DNA from: Chloroflexota bacterium
GTDB lineage: Bacteria > Chloroflexota > Anaerolineae > B4-G1 > DUEL01
Length of the DNA stretch: 5,116 nt
NCBI GenBank assembly: GCA_017743275.1
Contig: JAGHZG010000165.1
Location: forward strand, 1-5,116
Direction: 5' to 3'
Shown: positions 1-5,116 of the stretch, piece after piece
Layout of the letters: each line of letters starts with the position of its first letter
Numbering within the stretch: position 1 is the first letter of the stretch
Notes under the pieces: model-generated
Database searches by the model: none
What the model saw: the letters and a program-made list of their open reading frames with translations, nothing else
What the model was told of the DNA's origin: nothing
Position numbers and translations under genes: made by a program

Positions 1-799
1 GGTGCATGTCCCGCTGGGGACACTTGTTCACCAGTTCCCGCACCCTCCACACATCCGCCCCCAAACTCTCACAGAGCAGGGCAATCTCGTTGGCGAAGGC
101 AATCTGCACATCCCGATACGCGTTCTCCGTTGTCTTCACAATCTCCGCCGTCAGGCAGTCCGTGACGTCCAGGTCGGCCCGGACGATGTGCCGGTAGAGT
201 TCCAGGGCCAGTCGGCCCGCTTCGGGGGTCATGCCTCCGAACACCCGGGGCATGTGCTCCAGGTTGTAGAGCAACCTTCCGGGCCGGACCCGCTCCGGGC
301 AGTGGGCCAGGTAAAAGTCCTTCCCCGCCCTCAGGCCCGAGGCCTCCTCCAGGATCGGCCGGACCACCCGCTCCATCGTGAGGGGAGCAATGGTGGATTC
401 CACGATGACCAGCGTTCCGCGCGAGAGGTGATTCCCCAGGGAGACCAGCGCCGCGCGGAGGGCTTCATACTTCGGCCGATGGGTTTCCTCATCCACCGGG
501 GTCTCCACGGCGATGATGACCACCCCGGCGTCCCGGCACTCCTCGTAACGTGTGGTGGCGCTCAGCCGGCCATCCCGCACAACCTGGGCCACCAGTTCCG
601 CCAGACCCGGCTCCTTCCCGCCGATGGGGCAGAGCCCCTGGCGGATTTGGTGCACCTTCTCCTCCACCCGCTCTATTCCCACAACCTGAAAACCGGCCCG
701 GGCGAATATGCACGCCACCGGGAGGCCCACGTATCCCAGCCCGATTACGGCAATTTTAACCCGTTTGTCTCGGATCGCAGCAAGACGTTCCTCAAACAC
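1..799 (-). CDS. Nucleotide-sugar 6-dehydrogenase, N-terminal part (UDP-GlcNAc / UDP-ManNAc dehydrogenase family, WbpA/WecC-like)
   Basis: This partial gene gives 266 readable residues and then runs off the window at base 1. It starts at GTG (799-797) behind a GGGGAGGGAG site and overlaps the end of the oxidoreductase gene by 8 bases. Visible features are the Rossmann NAD-binding loop GLGYVGLP (residues 20-27) after a 14-residue lead, an acidic residue after the second strand (E43, usually Asp), VETPVDEETHRP (98-109), AHCPERVRPG (165-174), and the substrate/active-site helix EIVKTTENAYRDVQIAFANE (219-238) with K222 and N226. The family oxidises C6 of a UDP-HexNAc to the uronic acid in the cytoplasm using two NAD+. 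The GVGGHC loop carrying the catalytic Cys should follow just beyond the edge. Context suggests UDP-GlcNAc as substrate (step 1 towards UDP-ManNAc3NAcA). Sequence style is closer to WecC and archaeal UDP-ManNAcA dehydrogenases, so the exact substrate is uncertain. Confidence 0.93.
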   Translation of the reverse strand, partial: MFEERLAAIRDKRVKIAVIGLGYVGLPVACIFARAGFQVVGIERVEEKVHQIRQGLCPIGGKEPGLAELVAQVVRDGRLSATTRYEECRDAGVVIIAVETPVDEETHRPKYEALRAALVSLGNHLSRGTLVIVESTIAPLTMERVVRPILEEASGLRAGKDFYLAHCPERVRPGRLLYNLEHMPRVFGGMTPEAGRLALELYRHIVRADLDVTDCLTAEIVKTTENAYRDVQIAFANEIALLCESLGADVWRVRELVNKCPQRDMH

Positions 800-1814
800 G
801 CGCTCCCTCCCCAGGACGATTGTTCACCACAACCACCGCTCCGGTGCGCCCGGATTCCACCAGTTTCTGCGCCAGGATCACCGCCCGCAGGCCGCCCTCC
901 CCGCTGACCGGGGGAGGCGCATTCTGGACAATGGCTTCTACGAAGGCCCTCAACTCTGCCCGCAGAGGCTCTTCCTTCTCCACCCTTAACCGCACCACGT
1001 TCCCTTCCCCCACGCCTTTGAAAATTCCCAGCGCCTCCCAGCCGCTGGAAGCATAGTGGTTTTCATAGAAGTACAGGTCCTGGGTCAGGTAATTGACCAC
1101 AAACATCCCCCGCTCACCGGTGACCGCCAACTCCCGGATTTTGGTGGGGGTCAGGCGGTTGACGTCCAGCACGCCGATAACGCCGTTCCGGAACCGCAAT
1201 AGGCCAGTGAGGAGGTCTTCGTACCGGGTGTGGATTTGCCGCATCGTCTCGGCGTAGACCCGTTCCACCTCCACTCCCAGGAGGTAATACATCACATCCA
1301 GGTCATGGCTGGCCAGGTCAATGACCACGCCCATATCCTGAATCCGTTCGGGGAAAGGCCCCAGGCGACGGGCGTGAAGGAGGAATACTCTGCCCAGTTC
1401 TCCGGCATCCAGCCGTCTCTTCAACTCTCTCACCGCCGGATTGAACCGTTCTATATGCCCTACGGTCAGTTTAACGCCCTTCTCGTCAGCCGCCCGGATG
1501 ATTTCCAGCGCCTCTTCCGGGGTGGAGGCGAGGGGTTTCTCTATCAGAAGGTGGATGCCCTCAGCAATCACATCCAGAGCGATCTGGCAATGCAGATAAG
1601 TGGGGGCAGCGATGGAAACGGCGTCCGGCCTCTCGTGCCGGAGCATTGCCTGGTAATCGGCATAGGCCTTCACTTTATAGCGGCGGACCACCTCCGCCGT
1701 CCTACCCTCATCGGGGTCGGCAACGGCCACCAGTTCCACACCGGGGATTTCGGTATACACCCTGGTGTGTTGTTTTCCCATTGACCCCACGCCGATTACC
1801 GCGACCCGGAGCAT
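792..1814 (-). CDS. Gfo/Idh/MocA-family NAD-dependent sugar oxidoreductase, probable UDP-GlcNAc-uronate 3-dehydrogenase (WbpB/WlbA role)
   Basis: The protein has 340 residues, normal for the family. The open frame extends further upstream, but ATG at 1814-1812 is chosen because it has a GGGGGAGGA site and the Rossmann fold begins at once ([13 protein letters not shown], GxGxxG at residues 8-13). Other visible elements are ADPDE (32-36) after the second strand, the family signature EKP (92-94) in LLIEKPLAS, VGHIERFNPAV (118-128), and IDLASHDLDVMYYLLG (165-180), whose Asp/His are in the usual active-site region. In this operon it most likely oxidises C3 of UDP-GlcNAcA to the 3-keto sugar used by the neighbouring aminotransferase. 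Its N terminus overlaps the aminotransferase gene by 19 bases and its C terminus overlaps the dehydrogenase by 8. The HIERFNPAV style belongs to a subfamily common in archaea and deep bacteria, not classical WlbA, so substrate assignment rests on context. A UDP-GlcNAc 3-dehydrogenase (GnnA-like) activity is an alternative. Confidence 0.87.
   Translation of the reverse strand: MLRVAVIGVGSMGKQHTRVYTEIPGVELVAVADPDEGRTAEVVRRYKVKAYADYQAMLRHERPDAVSIAAPTYLHCQIALDVIAEGIHLLIEKPLASTPEEALEIIRAADEKGVKLTVGHIERFNPAVRELKRRLDAGELGRVFLLHARRLGPFPERIQDMGVVIDLASHDLDVMYYLLGVEVERVYAETMRQIHTRYEDLLTGLLRFRNGVIGVLDVNRLTPTKIRELAVTGERGMFVVNYLTQDLYFYENHYASSGWEALGIFKGVGEGNVVRLRVEKEEPLRAELRAFVEAIVQNAPPPVSGEGGLRAVILAQKLVESGRTGAVVVVNNRPGEGARV
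803..812 (-). promoter_or_regulatory. Ribosome binding site for the dehydrogenase (supports GTG start)
   Basis: On the minus strand GGGGAGGGAG precedes GTG (799-797), with five bases between GGAGGG and the start. It lies inside the last codons of the oxidoreductase gene. It supports the non-ATG start, which also places the Rossmann motif at the usual distance from the N terminus. Confidence 0.7.
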
Positions 1815-2917
1815 CCGATTTCCTCCCCCAGAGAGGCAACTGCCTCCACGATGGCTTCCAGGTCCTCCGGACTCAAGGCCGGATGGACGGGGAGCGAGAG
1901 CACTTCCCGACTGGCCCGTTCCGCTTCGGGAAGGACATCCTTGTAACCCAGGTCCCGGTATACTGGCTGCTGATGCACGGGGAGCGGGTAGTAGATGCTC
2001 ACCCCGATACCCCGGGCCCGTAACCACTCCGCTGCTTTATCCCGGTCGCCTTTGATCCGGATGGTGTACTGGTGGAACACATGGACGCACCCTTTCTTTA
2101 CAACCGGAGGGACCACAAAAGGCAGATGACGCAGGCGTTCCGTCAGATAGGCAGCATTTCGGATTCTTCGCTCGTTCCATTGGGGAAGTTTCTTCAACTG
2201 GGCCAACCCAATGGCGGCCTGGATGTCCGTCATACGGAAGTTAAACCCCAGAATCTCGTGATAATACCGCTTCCGCATCCCGTGGTCCCGGATCATCCGG
2301 GCCTTTTCGGCGACCTTTTCGTCATCGGTGAGGATAATTCCTCCTTCGCCGGTCGTGATGTTTTTGGTGGGGTAGAAGGAGAAACAGCCTGTGGCAAAAG
2401 TCCCCACTTTTTTGCCGTTCACCGAGGCCCCGTGAGCCTGGCAGGCATCTTCTATCACCAGCAAGTCATACCGGCGGGCAATCTCCATAATAGCTTCTAT
2501 ATCACACGGGTGGCCGAAGAGATGCACGGGCAGGATGGCCCTCAGCCGAGCGCCCTTCTTTTTCCGCTCCCGCACCGCTTCTTCCACCCGGTTGGGATCA
2601 ATGTTGAAGGTCTCGGGCTCAATATCCACAAAGACAGGCCGGGCACCGGTGAAGAGGATGGCATTGGCAGAGGCGATAAAGGTAAACGGCGTGGTGATGA
2701 CCTCATCGCCGGGACCGATGCCGTGGGCAAGCAGAGCGGTGTGGAGGGCAGTGGTGCCAGAGGAGGTCGCCACGGCATAGCGGGCACCGCAGAAGGCGGC
2801 GAACTCCCGCTCAAACTCAGCCACTTTTTCGCCCTGGGCCAGTTGGCCGCTTTCCAGGACGGCGAGGACGGCCTGCTTTTCCTCTTCGCTGATGATGGGG
2901 CGGGCGATAGGAATCAT
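1796..2917 (-). CDS. wbpE: DegT/DnrJ/EryC1/StrS-family PLP-dependent sugar aminotransferase (WbpE/WlbC-like)
   Basis: This complete 373-residue protein has the usual family length. ATG 2917-2915 forms an ATGA overlap with the acetyltransferase stop and follows AGGAGGAG; a longer open frame upstream lies over the acetyltransferase and is rejected. Fold-type I landmarks are all present: [12 protein letters not shown] at the N terminus, SSGTTALH (52-59) for the PLP phosphate, TTPFTF (75-80), [10 protein letters not shown] (155-164) with D157 for the pyridine nitrogen and Q160 in the stacking region, and FYPTKN (181-186) with K185 as the Schiff-base lysine followed by [26 protein letters not shown] (224-243) is the typical dimer-interface segment. 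The expected reaction is L-glutamate-dependent amination of C3 of the 3-keto-UDP-GlcNAcA made by the adjacent oxidoreductase, giving UDP-GlcNAc3NA for the acetyltransferase. Family assignment is firm. The exact sugar is inferred from the operon. Confidence 0.93.
   Translation of the reverse strand: MIPIARPIISEEEKQAVLAVLESGQLAQGEKVAEFEREFAAFCGARYAVATSSGTTALHTALLAHGIGPGDEVITTPFTFIASANAILFTGARPVFVDIEPETFNIDPNRVEEAVRERKKKGARLRAILPVHLFGHPCDIEAIMEIARRYDLLVIEDACQAHGASVNGKKVGTFATGCFSFYPTKNITTGEGGIILTDDEKVAEKARMIRDHGMRKRYYHEILGFNFRMTDIQAAIGLAQLKKLPQWNERRIRNAAYLTERLRHLPFVVPPVVKKGCVHVFHQYTIRIKGDRDKAAEWLRARGIGVSIYYPLPVHQQPVYRDLGYKDVLPEAERASREVLSLPVHPALSPEDLEAIVEAVASLGEEIGCSGSR
1821..1829 (-). promoter_or_regulatory. 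Ribosome binding site for the oxidoreductase (fixes internal ATG start)
   Basis: Minus-strand GGGGGAGGA lies seven bases (counted from GGAGG) before ATG 1814-1812. The frame is open 71 codons further upstream, but that stretch overlaps the aminotransferase and is low-complexity Gly/Pro/Ser-rich. This site therefore decides the start. Confidence 0.7.
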
Positions 2918-3498
2918 TGCTCCTCCTGAGGGAATTCGTATTCTTCGTTGCAGACGTCGCACACCATAAGCATCTTCTGGCCTCTCAATTCTTGCGGACG
3001 GAGTCGGCGGCCGCATCGGCACACATACCCGACCAGCCGGGCCGGGTTCCCTACCACCAGGCCGTGGTCGGGCACGTCCCGGGTCACCACCGCCCCGGCC
3101 CCCACCATCGCGAAGCGGCCGATGGTCACGTTGGGAAGGATCACGGCACCAGCCCCGATGGAGGCACCGTATTTCACCAGGATTCTCCCCACTTCCCAAT
3201 CCTGGCTGCCCTTCAATTCGCCCGCAGGGGTAATCGCGCGGGGGATTTTGTCATTGGTCAGACAGGCATGAGGGCCGATAAAAACCCCGTCCTCAATGGT
3301 CGCCCCGTGGTACACGGAAGCGTTGTTCTGAATCTTCACATGGTCTCCGATGGTCACATCAAAGTCTATATACACATTCTTGCCGATGATGCAATTTCGG
3401 CCGATTTTGGCCCCCTCCCGGACCTGGGCGTGATGCCAGATCCGGGTCCCTTCACCGATTTGAGCCTTGGGAGATACCTCCGCGGTGGGATGAATCAT
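2914..3498 (-). CDS. wbpD: Left-handed beta-helix UDP-amino-sugar N-acetyltransferase (WbpD/WlbB-like) with C-terminal four-Cys tail
   Basis: This complete 194-residue protein is close to the usual length of WbpD/WlbB. ATG 3498-3496 overlaps the epimerase stop as ATGA and follows AGGAGG at seven bases. From residue 2 to about 140 it shows hexapeptide repeats of the [LIV]-G-x-x type ([56 protein letters not shown]), which fold into a left-handed beta-helix and act as trimers with acetyl-CoA. TNDKIPRA (81-88), with N82, matches the conserved sugar-binding segment of this family, and NPARLVGYV (151-159) closes the helix. The tail has C160-x-C162 and C180-x-x-C183, spaced like a zinc ribbon. The expected reaction is acetylation of the 3-amino group of UDP-GlcNAc3NA to UDP-GlcNAc3NAcA. 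Its place between epimerase and aminotransferase supports this role. A different acyl donor or amino-sugar isomer cannot be excluded. Confidence 0.93.
   Translation of the reverse strand: MIHPTAEVSPKAQIGEGTRIWHHAQVREGAKIGRNCIIGKNVYIDFDVTIGDHVKIQNNASVYHGATIEDGVFIGPHACLTNDKIPRAITPAGELKGSQDWEVGRILVKYGASIGAGAVILPNVTIGRFAMVGAGAVVTRDVPDHGLVVGNPARLVGYVCRCGRRLRPQELRGQKMLMVCDVCNEEYEFPQEEQ
2921..2927 (-). promoter_or_regulatory. Ribosome binding site for the aminotransferase
   Basis: Minus-strand AGGAGGA inside the last codons of the acetyltransferase gene stands just before ATG 2917-2915. Spacing is short, four bases after AGGAGG. It supports this ATG over the in-frame extension of 94 codons. Confidence 0.7.
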
Positions 3499-4559
3499 CC
3501 GATGGCCTCCTGGGTCAGAATCTCAACGATTCTTCGGCTGGCGTTGCCGTCTCCAAACAGCGGAGGCCGCTCGCCGGTTGGTTGGAAATTCCGCACTGCC
3601 TCCACAATCCGCTCCCGGTTTGCCCCAACCAGGATATTCCAGCCGGCCTCTACCGTCTCCACCCACTCCGTCTCCTCCCGCAGGGTCACGCAAGGAACCC
3701 CCAGGATGTAGGCTTCCTTCTGCACCCCGCCGGAATCGGTGAGGATCATCCGGGCATTCTTCTCCAGCATCAGCATATCCAGATAACTGACCGGCTCTAT
3801 GAGCCGGACGTTGGAATTCGGGTGGAGCCCCCACTGCTTCAAGGCCTTCTGGGTTCTGGGGTGGACCGGGAAAATGACCCTCTCGGCAACGTCGTTCAGG
3901 GCCGAAACGATGGCGCTCAAATTGCGGGGATCATCGGTGTTGCCGGGACGGTGAATGGTCACCAGGAGGTAATTGCCTGGGTCTACTCCAAGGGTTTCCA
4001 GGACGGTGGATTTCCGTTCGGCAATTTCCAGGCCCCAGAGGGCCACATCGTACATCACATCCCCAACTTTGTGAACACCCTGGGTAATTCCTTCTCGGGC
4101 CAGGTTCCCCACCGCCGTATCGGTGGGGCAAAACAGCAGGATGGAAAGATGGTCGGTCAGAACCCGATTGATTTCCTCGGGCATTGTGCGGTTATAACTC
4201 CGCAACCCTGCCTCCACGTGAGCGACCGGGATGTGGAGTTTGGCAGCTGCCAGCGCCCCGGCCAGGGTTGAGTTGGTATCTCCGTAGACCACCACCCAAT
4301 CGGGCTTTTCCTGTAGCAGAACCTCTTCTAACCGGGCCAGCATTTCTCCGGTCTGCCTGCCATGAGATGCGGAGCCGACCCCGAGGTTATAATCCGGTGT
4401 GGGGATGCCCAATTCCCGGAAAAAGACCTCCGAGAGAAGGTAATCGTAATGTTGTCCCGTATGAACCAGGATTTCCCTATAGTGGAGGCGCAGCCACCGG
4501 CTCACCGGGGCCGCCTTAATGAATTGAGGACGGGCACCAACGATTGTAGCGATCTTCAA
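3495..4559 (-). CDS. wbpI: Non-hydrolysing UDP-sugar 2-epimerase, probable UDP-GlcNAc3NAcA 2-epimerase (WbpI/WlbD-like)
   Basis: This complete 354-residue protein has the usual length. The start is TTG (4559-4557), overlapping the TPR gene stop as [22 protein letters not shown] is the normal family N terminus, so no other start fits. It has the GT-B-like epimerase fold signatures VHTGQHYD (32-39), [12 protein letters not shown] (91-102) with D94, HVEAGLRS (114-121) with E116, [13 protein letters not shown] (126-138) with E128, SGGVQKEA (276-283) and TEWVETV (297-303). D94, E116, E128 and H203 correspond to the catalytic residues known from E. coli WecB (D95, E117, E131, H213). The motif around H203 reads HRPGN rather than the common HRxEN, an oddity. 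The segments VHTGQHYD and [15 protein letters not shown] resemble WbpI/WlbD, which invert C2 of UDP-GlcNAc3NAcA to UDP-ManNAc3NAcA, the last step of the pathway. A plain UDP-GlcNAc 2-epimerase (WecB role) is the main alternative. Confidence 0.92.
   Translation of the reverse strand: MKIATIVGARPQFIKAAPVSRWLRLHYREILVHTGQHYDYLLSEVFFRELGIPTPDYNLGVGSASHGRQTGEMLARLEEVLLQEKPDWVVVYGDTNSTLAGALAAAKLHIPVAHVEAGLRSYNRTMPEEINRVLTDHLSILLFCPTDTAVGNLAREGITQGVHKVGDVMYDVALWGLEIAERKSTVLETLGVDPGNYLLVTIHRPGNTDDPRNLSAIVSALNDVAERVIFPVHPRTQKALKQWGLHPNSNVRLIEPVSYLDMLMLEKNARMILTDSGGVQKEAYILGVPCVTLREETEWVETVEAGWNILVGANRERIVEAVRNFQPTGERPPLFGDGNASRRIVEILTQEAIG
3506..3511 (-). promoter_or_regulatory. Ribosome binding site for the acetyltransferase
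   Basis: A perfect AGGAGG on the minus strand lies seven bases before ATG 3498-3496. It is embedded in the last codons of the epimerase gene, next to an ATGA stop/start overlap. Confidence 0.75.
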
Positions 4560-5116
4560 GGCTGATTTCCTTCCAGCGCCCGAATCTTCGCCTCTATCCC
4601 CTCATCCCCCGGCTTCCACTCCAGGGCCTGGCGGTAGGCCACCAGGGCACCTTCTTTATCCCCGGATTCGGCCAGCCAGTCCCCCAACTGGACGGCCCAA
4701 TTCCAGGGCTGGCCCTTGTAGAGGCCGATGGCGGTCCGCAGCCAGGAAACGGCCTCTTCCCGCCGGTCCTGCCGGTAGAGGCTCTGGGCCAGATAGTAGG
4801 CGCTCCAGGCATGCTGGGGGTTCATCTCCAGCGCGGCCCGGAAAGCCTCCTCCGCCGCCTGGTCCTCCCCCCGCAGGTACTGGGCCAGGCCCACCCAGTA
4901 CTTGGGCTCATACCGGTTGGGGGCCAGCGATTCCGCTTTCCGGTACCACGCCAGCGCGCCGTCGTAGTCCTTCTGGGCCCGGCGCATATGGCCCACACTT
5001 AGGTAAGGCCAGGGGAGATCCGGCCGAGCTTCCACGGCCCGGCGATAAGCGGCCTCGGCCCCGGCCCAATCCTTGAGCCGTTCCAGCGCCGCCCCCTGGC
5101 GCATTCGGTACTCATA
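4556..5116 (-). CDS. TPR-repeat protein, C-terminal part
   Basis: The readable part is 186 residues plus a TGA stop; the frame is still open at the window edge, so the N terminus is missing. An in-frame ATG at 5104-5102 lies inside a TPR helix and is unlikely to be the true start. About five tandem tetratricopeptide units of roughly 34 residues can be seen, at about residues 2-33, 36-68, 70-101, 102-134 and 137-170. Each has the W/G/Y-A-x-x-Y/F-x-x-A-x-x-x-x-P pattern, for example GAEAAYRRAVEARPD, YDGALAWYRKAESLAPN and AAEEAFRAALEMNP. No membrane segment or catalytic motif is visible. TPR arrays mediate protein-protein contacts. In polysaccharide loci they often form the C terminus of O-antigen ligase/polymerase-like membrane proteins or export factors, but nothing here shows which. 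It overlaps the epimerase by four bases, so it is probably the preceding cistron of the same operon. Confidence 0.88.
   Translation of the reverse strand, partial: YEYRMRQGAALERLKDWAGAEAAYRRAVEARPDLPWPYLSVGHMRRAQKDYDGALAWYRKAESLAPNRYEPKYWVGLAQYLRGEDQAAEEAFRAALEMNPQHAWSAYYLAQSLYRQDRREEAVSWLRTAIGLYKGQPWNWAVQLGDWLAESGDKEGALVAYRQALEWKPGDEGIEAKIRALEGNQP
4568..4574 (-). promoter_or_regulatory. Ribosome binding site for the epimerase (supports TTG start)
   Basis: Minus-strand GGAAGGA precedes TTG 4559-4557, with eight bases between AAGGA and the start codon. It is weaker than the AGGAGG sites of the downstream genes. With the TTGA stop/start overlap it suggests translation coupled to the upstream TPR gene. 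Confidence 0.55.

Noticed and set aside
2..907. Long open frame of 301 codons on the plus strand
   Set aside because: It lies antisense to the nucleotide-sugar dehydrogenase, whose motifs are unmistakable on the minus strand. The plus-strand translation is rich in Pro, Arg, His and Gly with no recognisable domain, as expected for a shadow frame in G+C-rich coding DNA.
1815..2027. 71-residue N-terminal extension of the oxidoreductase
   Set aside because: The stretch overlaps conserved C-terminal aminotransferase sequence and is low-complexity. A good ribosome site and the Rossmann strand both point to ATG 1814-1812.
2072..2929. Open frame of 285 codons on the plus strand
   Set aside because: It is fully antisense to the aminotransferase, which has all its PLP motifs. 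No ribosome site or known motif was seen for the plus-strand frame.
2918..3199. 94-residue N-terminal extension of the aminotransferase
   Set aside because: It overlaps the conserved beta-helix and cysteine tail of the acetyltransferase and is Arg/Gly/Pro-rich without a domain. ATG 2917-2915 with AGGAGG and an ATGA overlap gives the standard family length.
2917..3711. Open frame of 264 codons on the plus strand
   Set aside because: It is antisense to the acetyltransferase and the end of the epimerase. It has a His/Pro-rich composition and no domain, so it is a shadow frame.
3582..4271. Open frame of 229 codons on the plus strand
   Set aside because: It is antisense to the central part of the epimerase, which is clearly coding on the minus strand. 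No supporting signal was seen.
1..5116. Promoters, terminators, RNA genes, mobile elements, CRISPR or other repeats
   Set aside because: The whole window is covered by overlapping minus-strand genes. No spacer long enough for a promoter or terminator exists, and no tandem, inverted or clustered repeats beyond the protein-level TPR and hexapeptide repeats were recognised by eye.

Overview
The window is a tightly packed piece of a single operon. Every supported gene lies on the minus strand, so the operon reads from high to low coordinates. There is no intergenic space: each of the five gene junctions is an overlap of 4 to 19 bases. The DNA is G+C-rich (by eye around 60%) with strong AGGAGG-like ribosome binding sites, so it is bacterial-type sequence. 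Several proteins resemble forms common in Chloroflexota and other deep-branching or thermophilic bacteria, and partly in Euryarchaeota. That taxonomic guess rests on remembered family likeness only and is weak.

Layout in transcription order: (1) 5116 to 4556, the C-terminal part of a TPR-repeat protein whose start lies outside the window; (2) 4559 to 3495, a non-hydrolysing UDP-sugar 2-epimerase of the WbpI/WlbD type, with a TTG start; (3) 3498 to 2914, a left-handed beta-helix N-acetyltransferase of the WbpD/WlbB type with a C-terminal four-cysteine tail; (4) 2917 to 1796, a PLP-dependent DegT/DnrJ/EryC1/StrS sugar aminotransferase of the WbpE/WlbC type; (5) 1814 to 792, a Gfo/Idh/MocA NAD-dependent sugar oxidoreductase in the WbpB/WlbA position; (6) 799 to 1 and beyond, the N-terminal 266 residues of a nucleotide-sugar 6-dehydrogenase (WbpA/WecC family), GTG start, cut off by the window edge just before its expected catalytic cysteine.

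Together genes 2 to 6 match all five steps of the known route from UDP-GlcNAc to UDP-2,3-diacetamido-2,3-dideoxy-D-mannuronic acid (UDP-ManNAc3NAcA), a precursor for O-antigens, capsules and other surface glycans. The steps are 6-dehydrogenation, 3-oxidation, 3-transamination, 3-N-acetylation and 2-epimerisation. The genes lie in exactly the reverse order of the reactions. The TPR protein may belong to polymer assembly, but no glycosyltransferase, flippase, polymerase or ligase domain is visible here.

This is a recognisable pathway rather than a new system. The points worth a second look are: the complete five-gene set in strict reverse pathway order; the archaeal/WecC-like flavour of the two dehydrogenases, which differs from classical WbpA/WbpB; a Gly in place of the usual Glu in the epimerase HRxEN motif; the cysteine tail on the acetyltransferase; and the all-overlapping, translationally coupled arrangement. 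No RNA genes, mobile elements, CRISPR arrays, promoters or terminators were seen.
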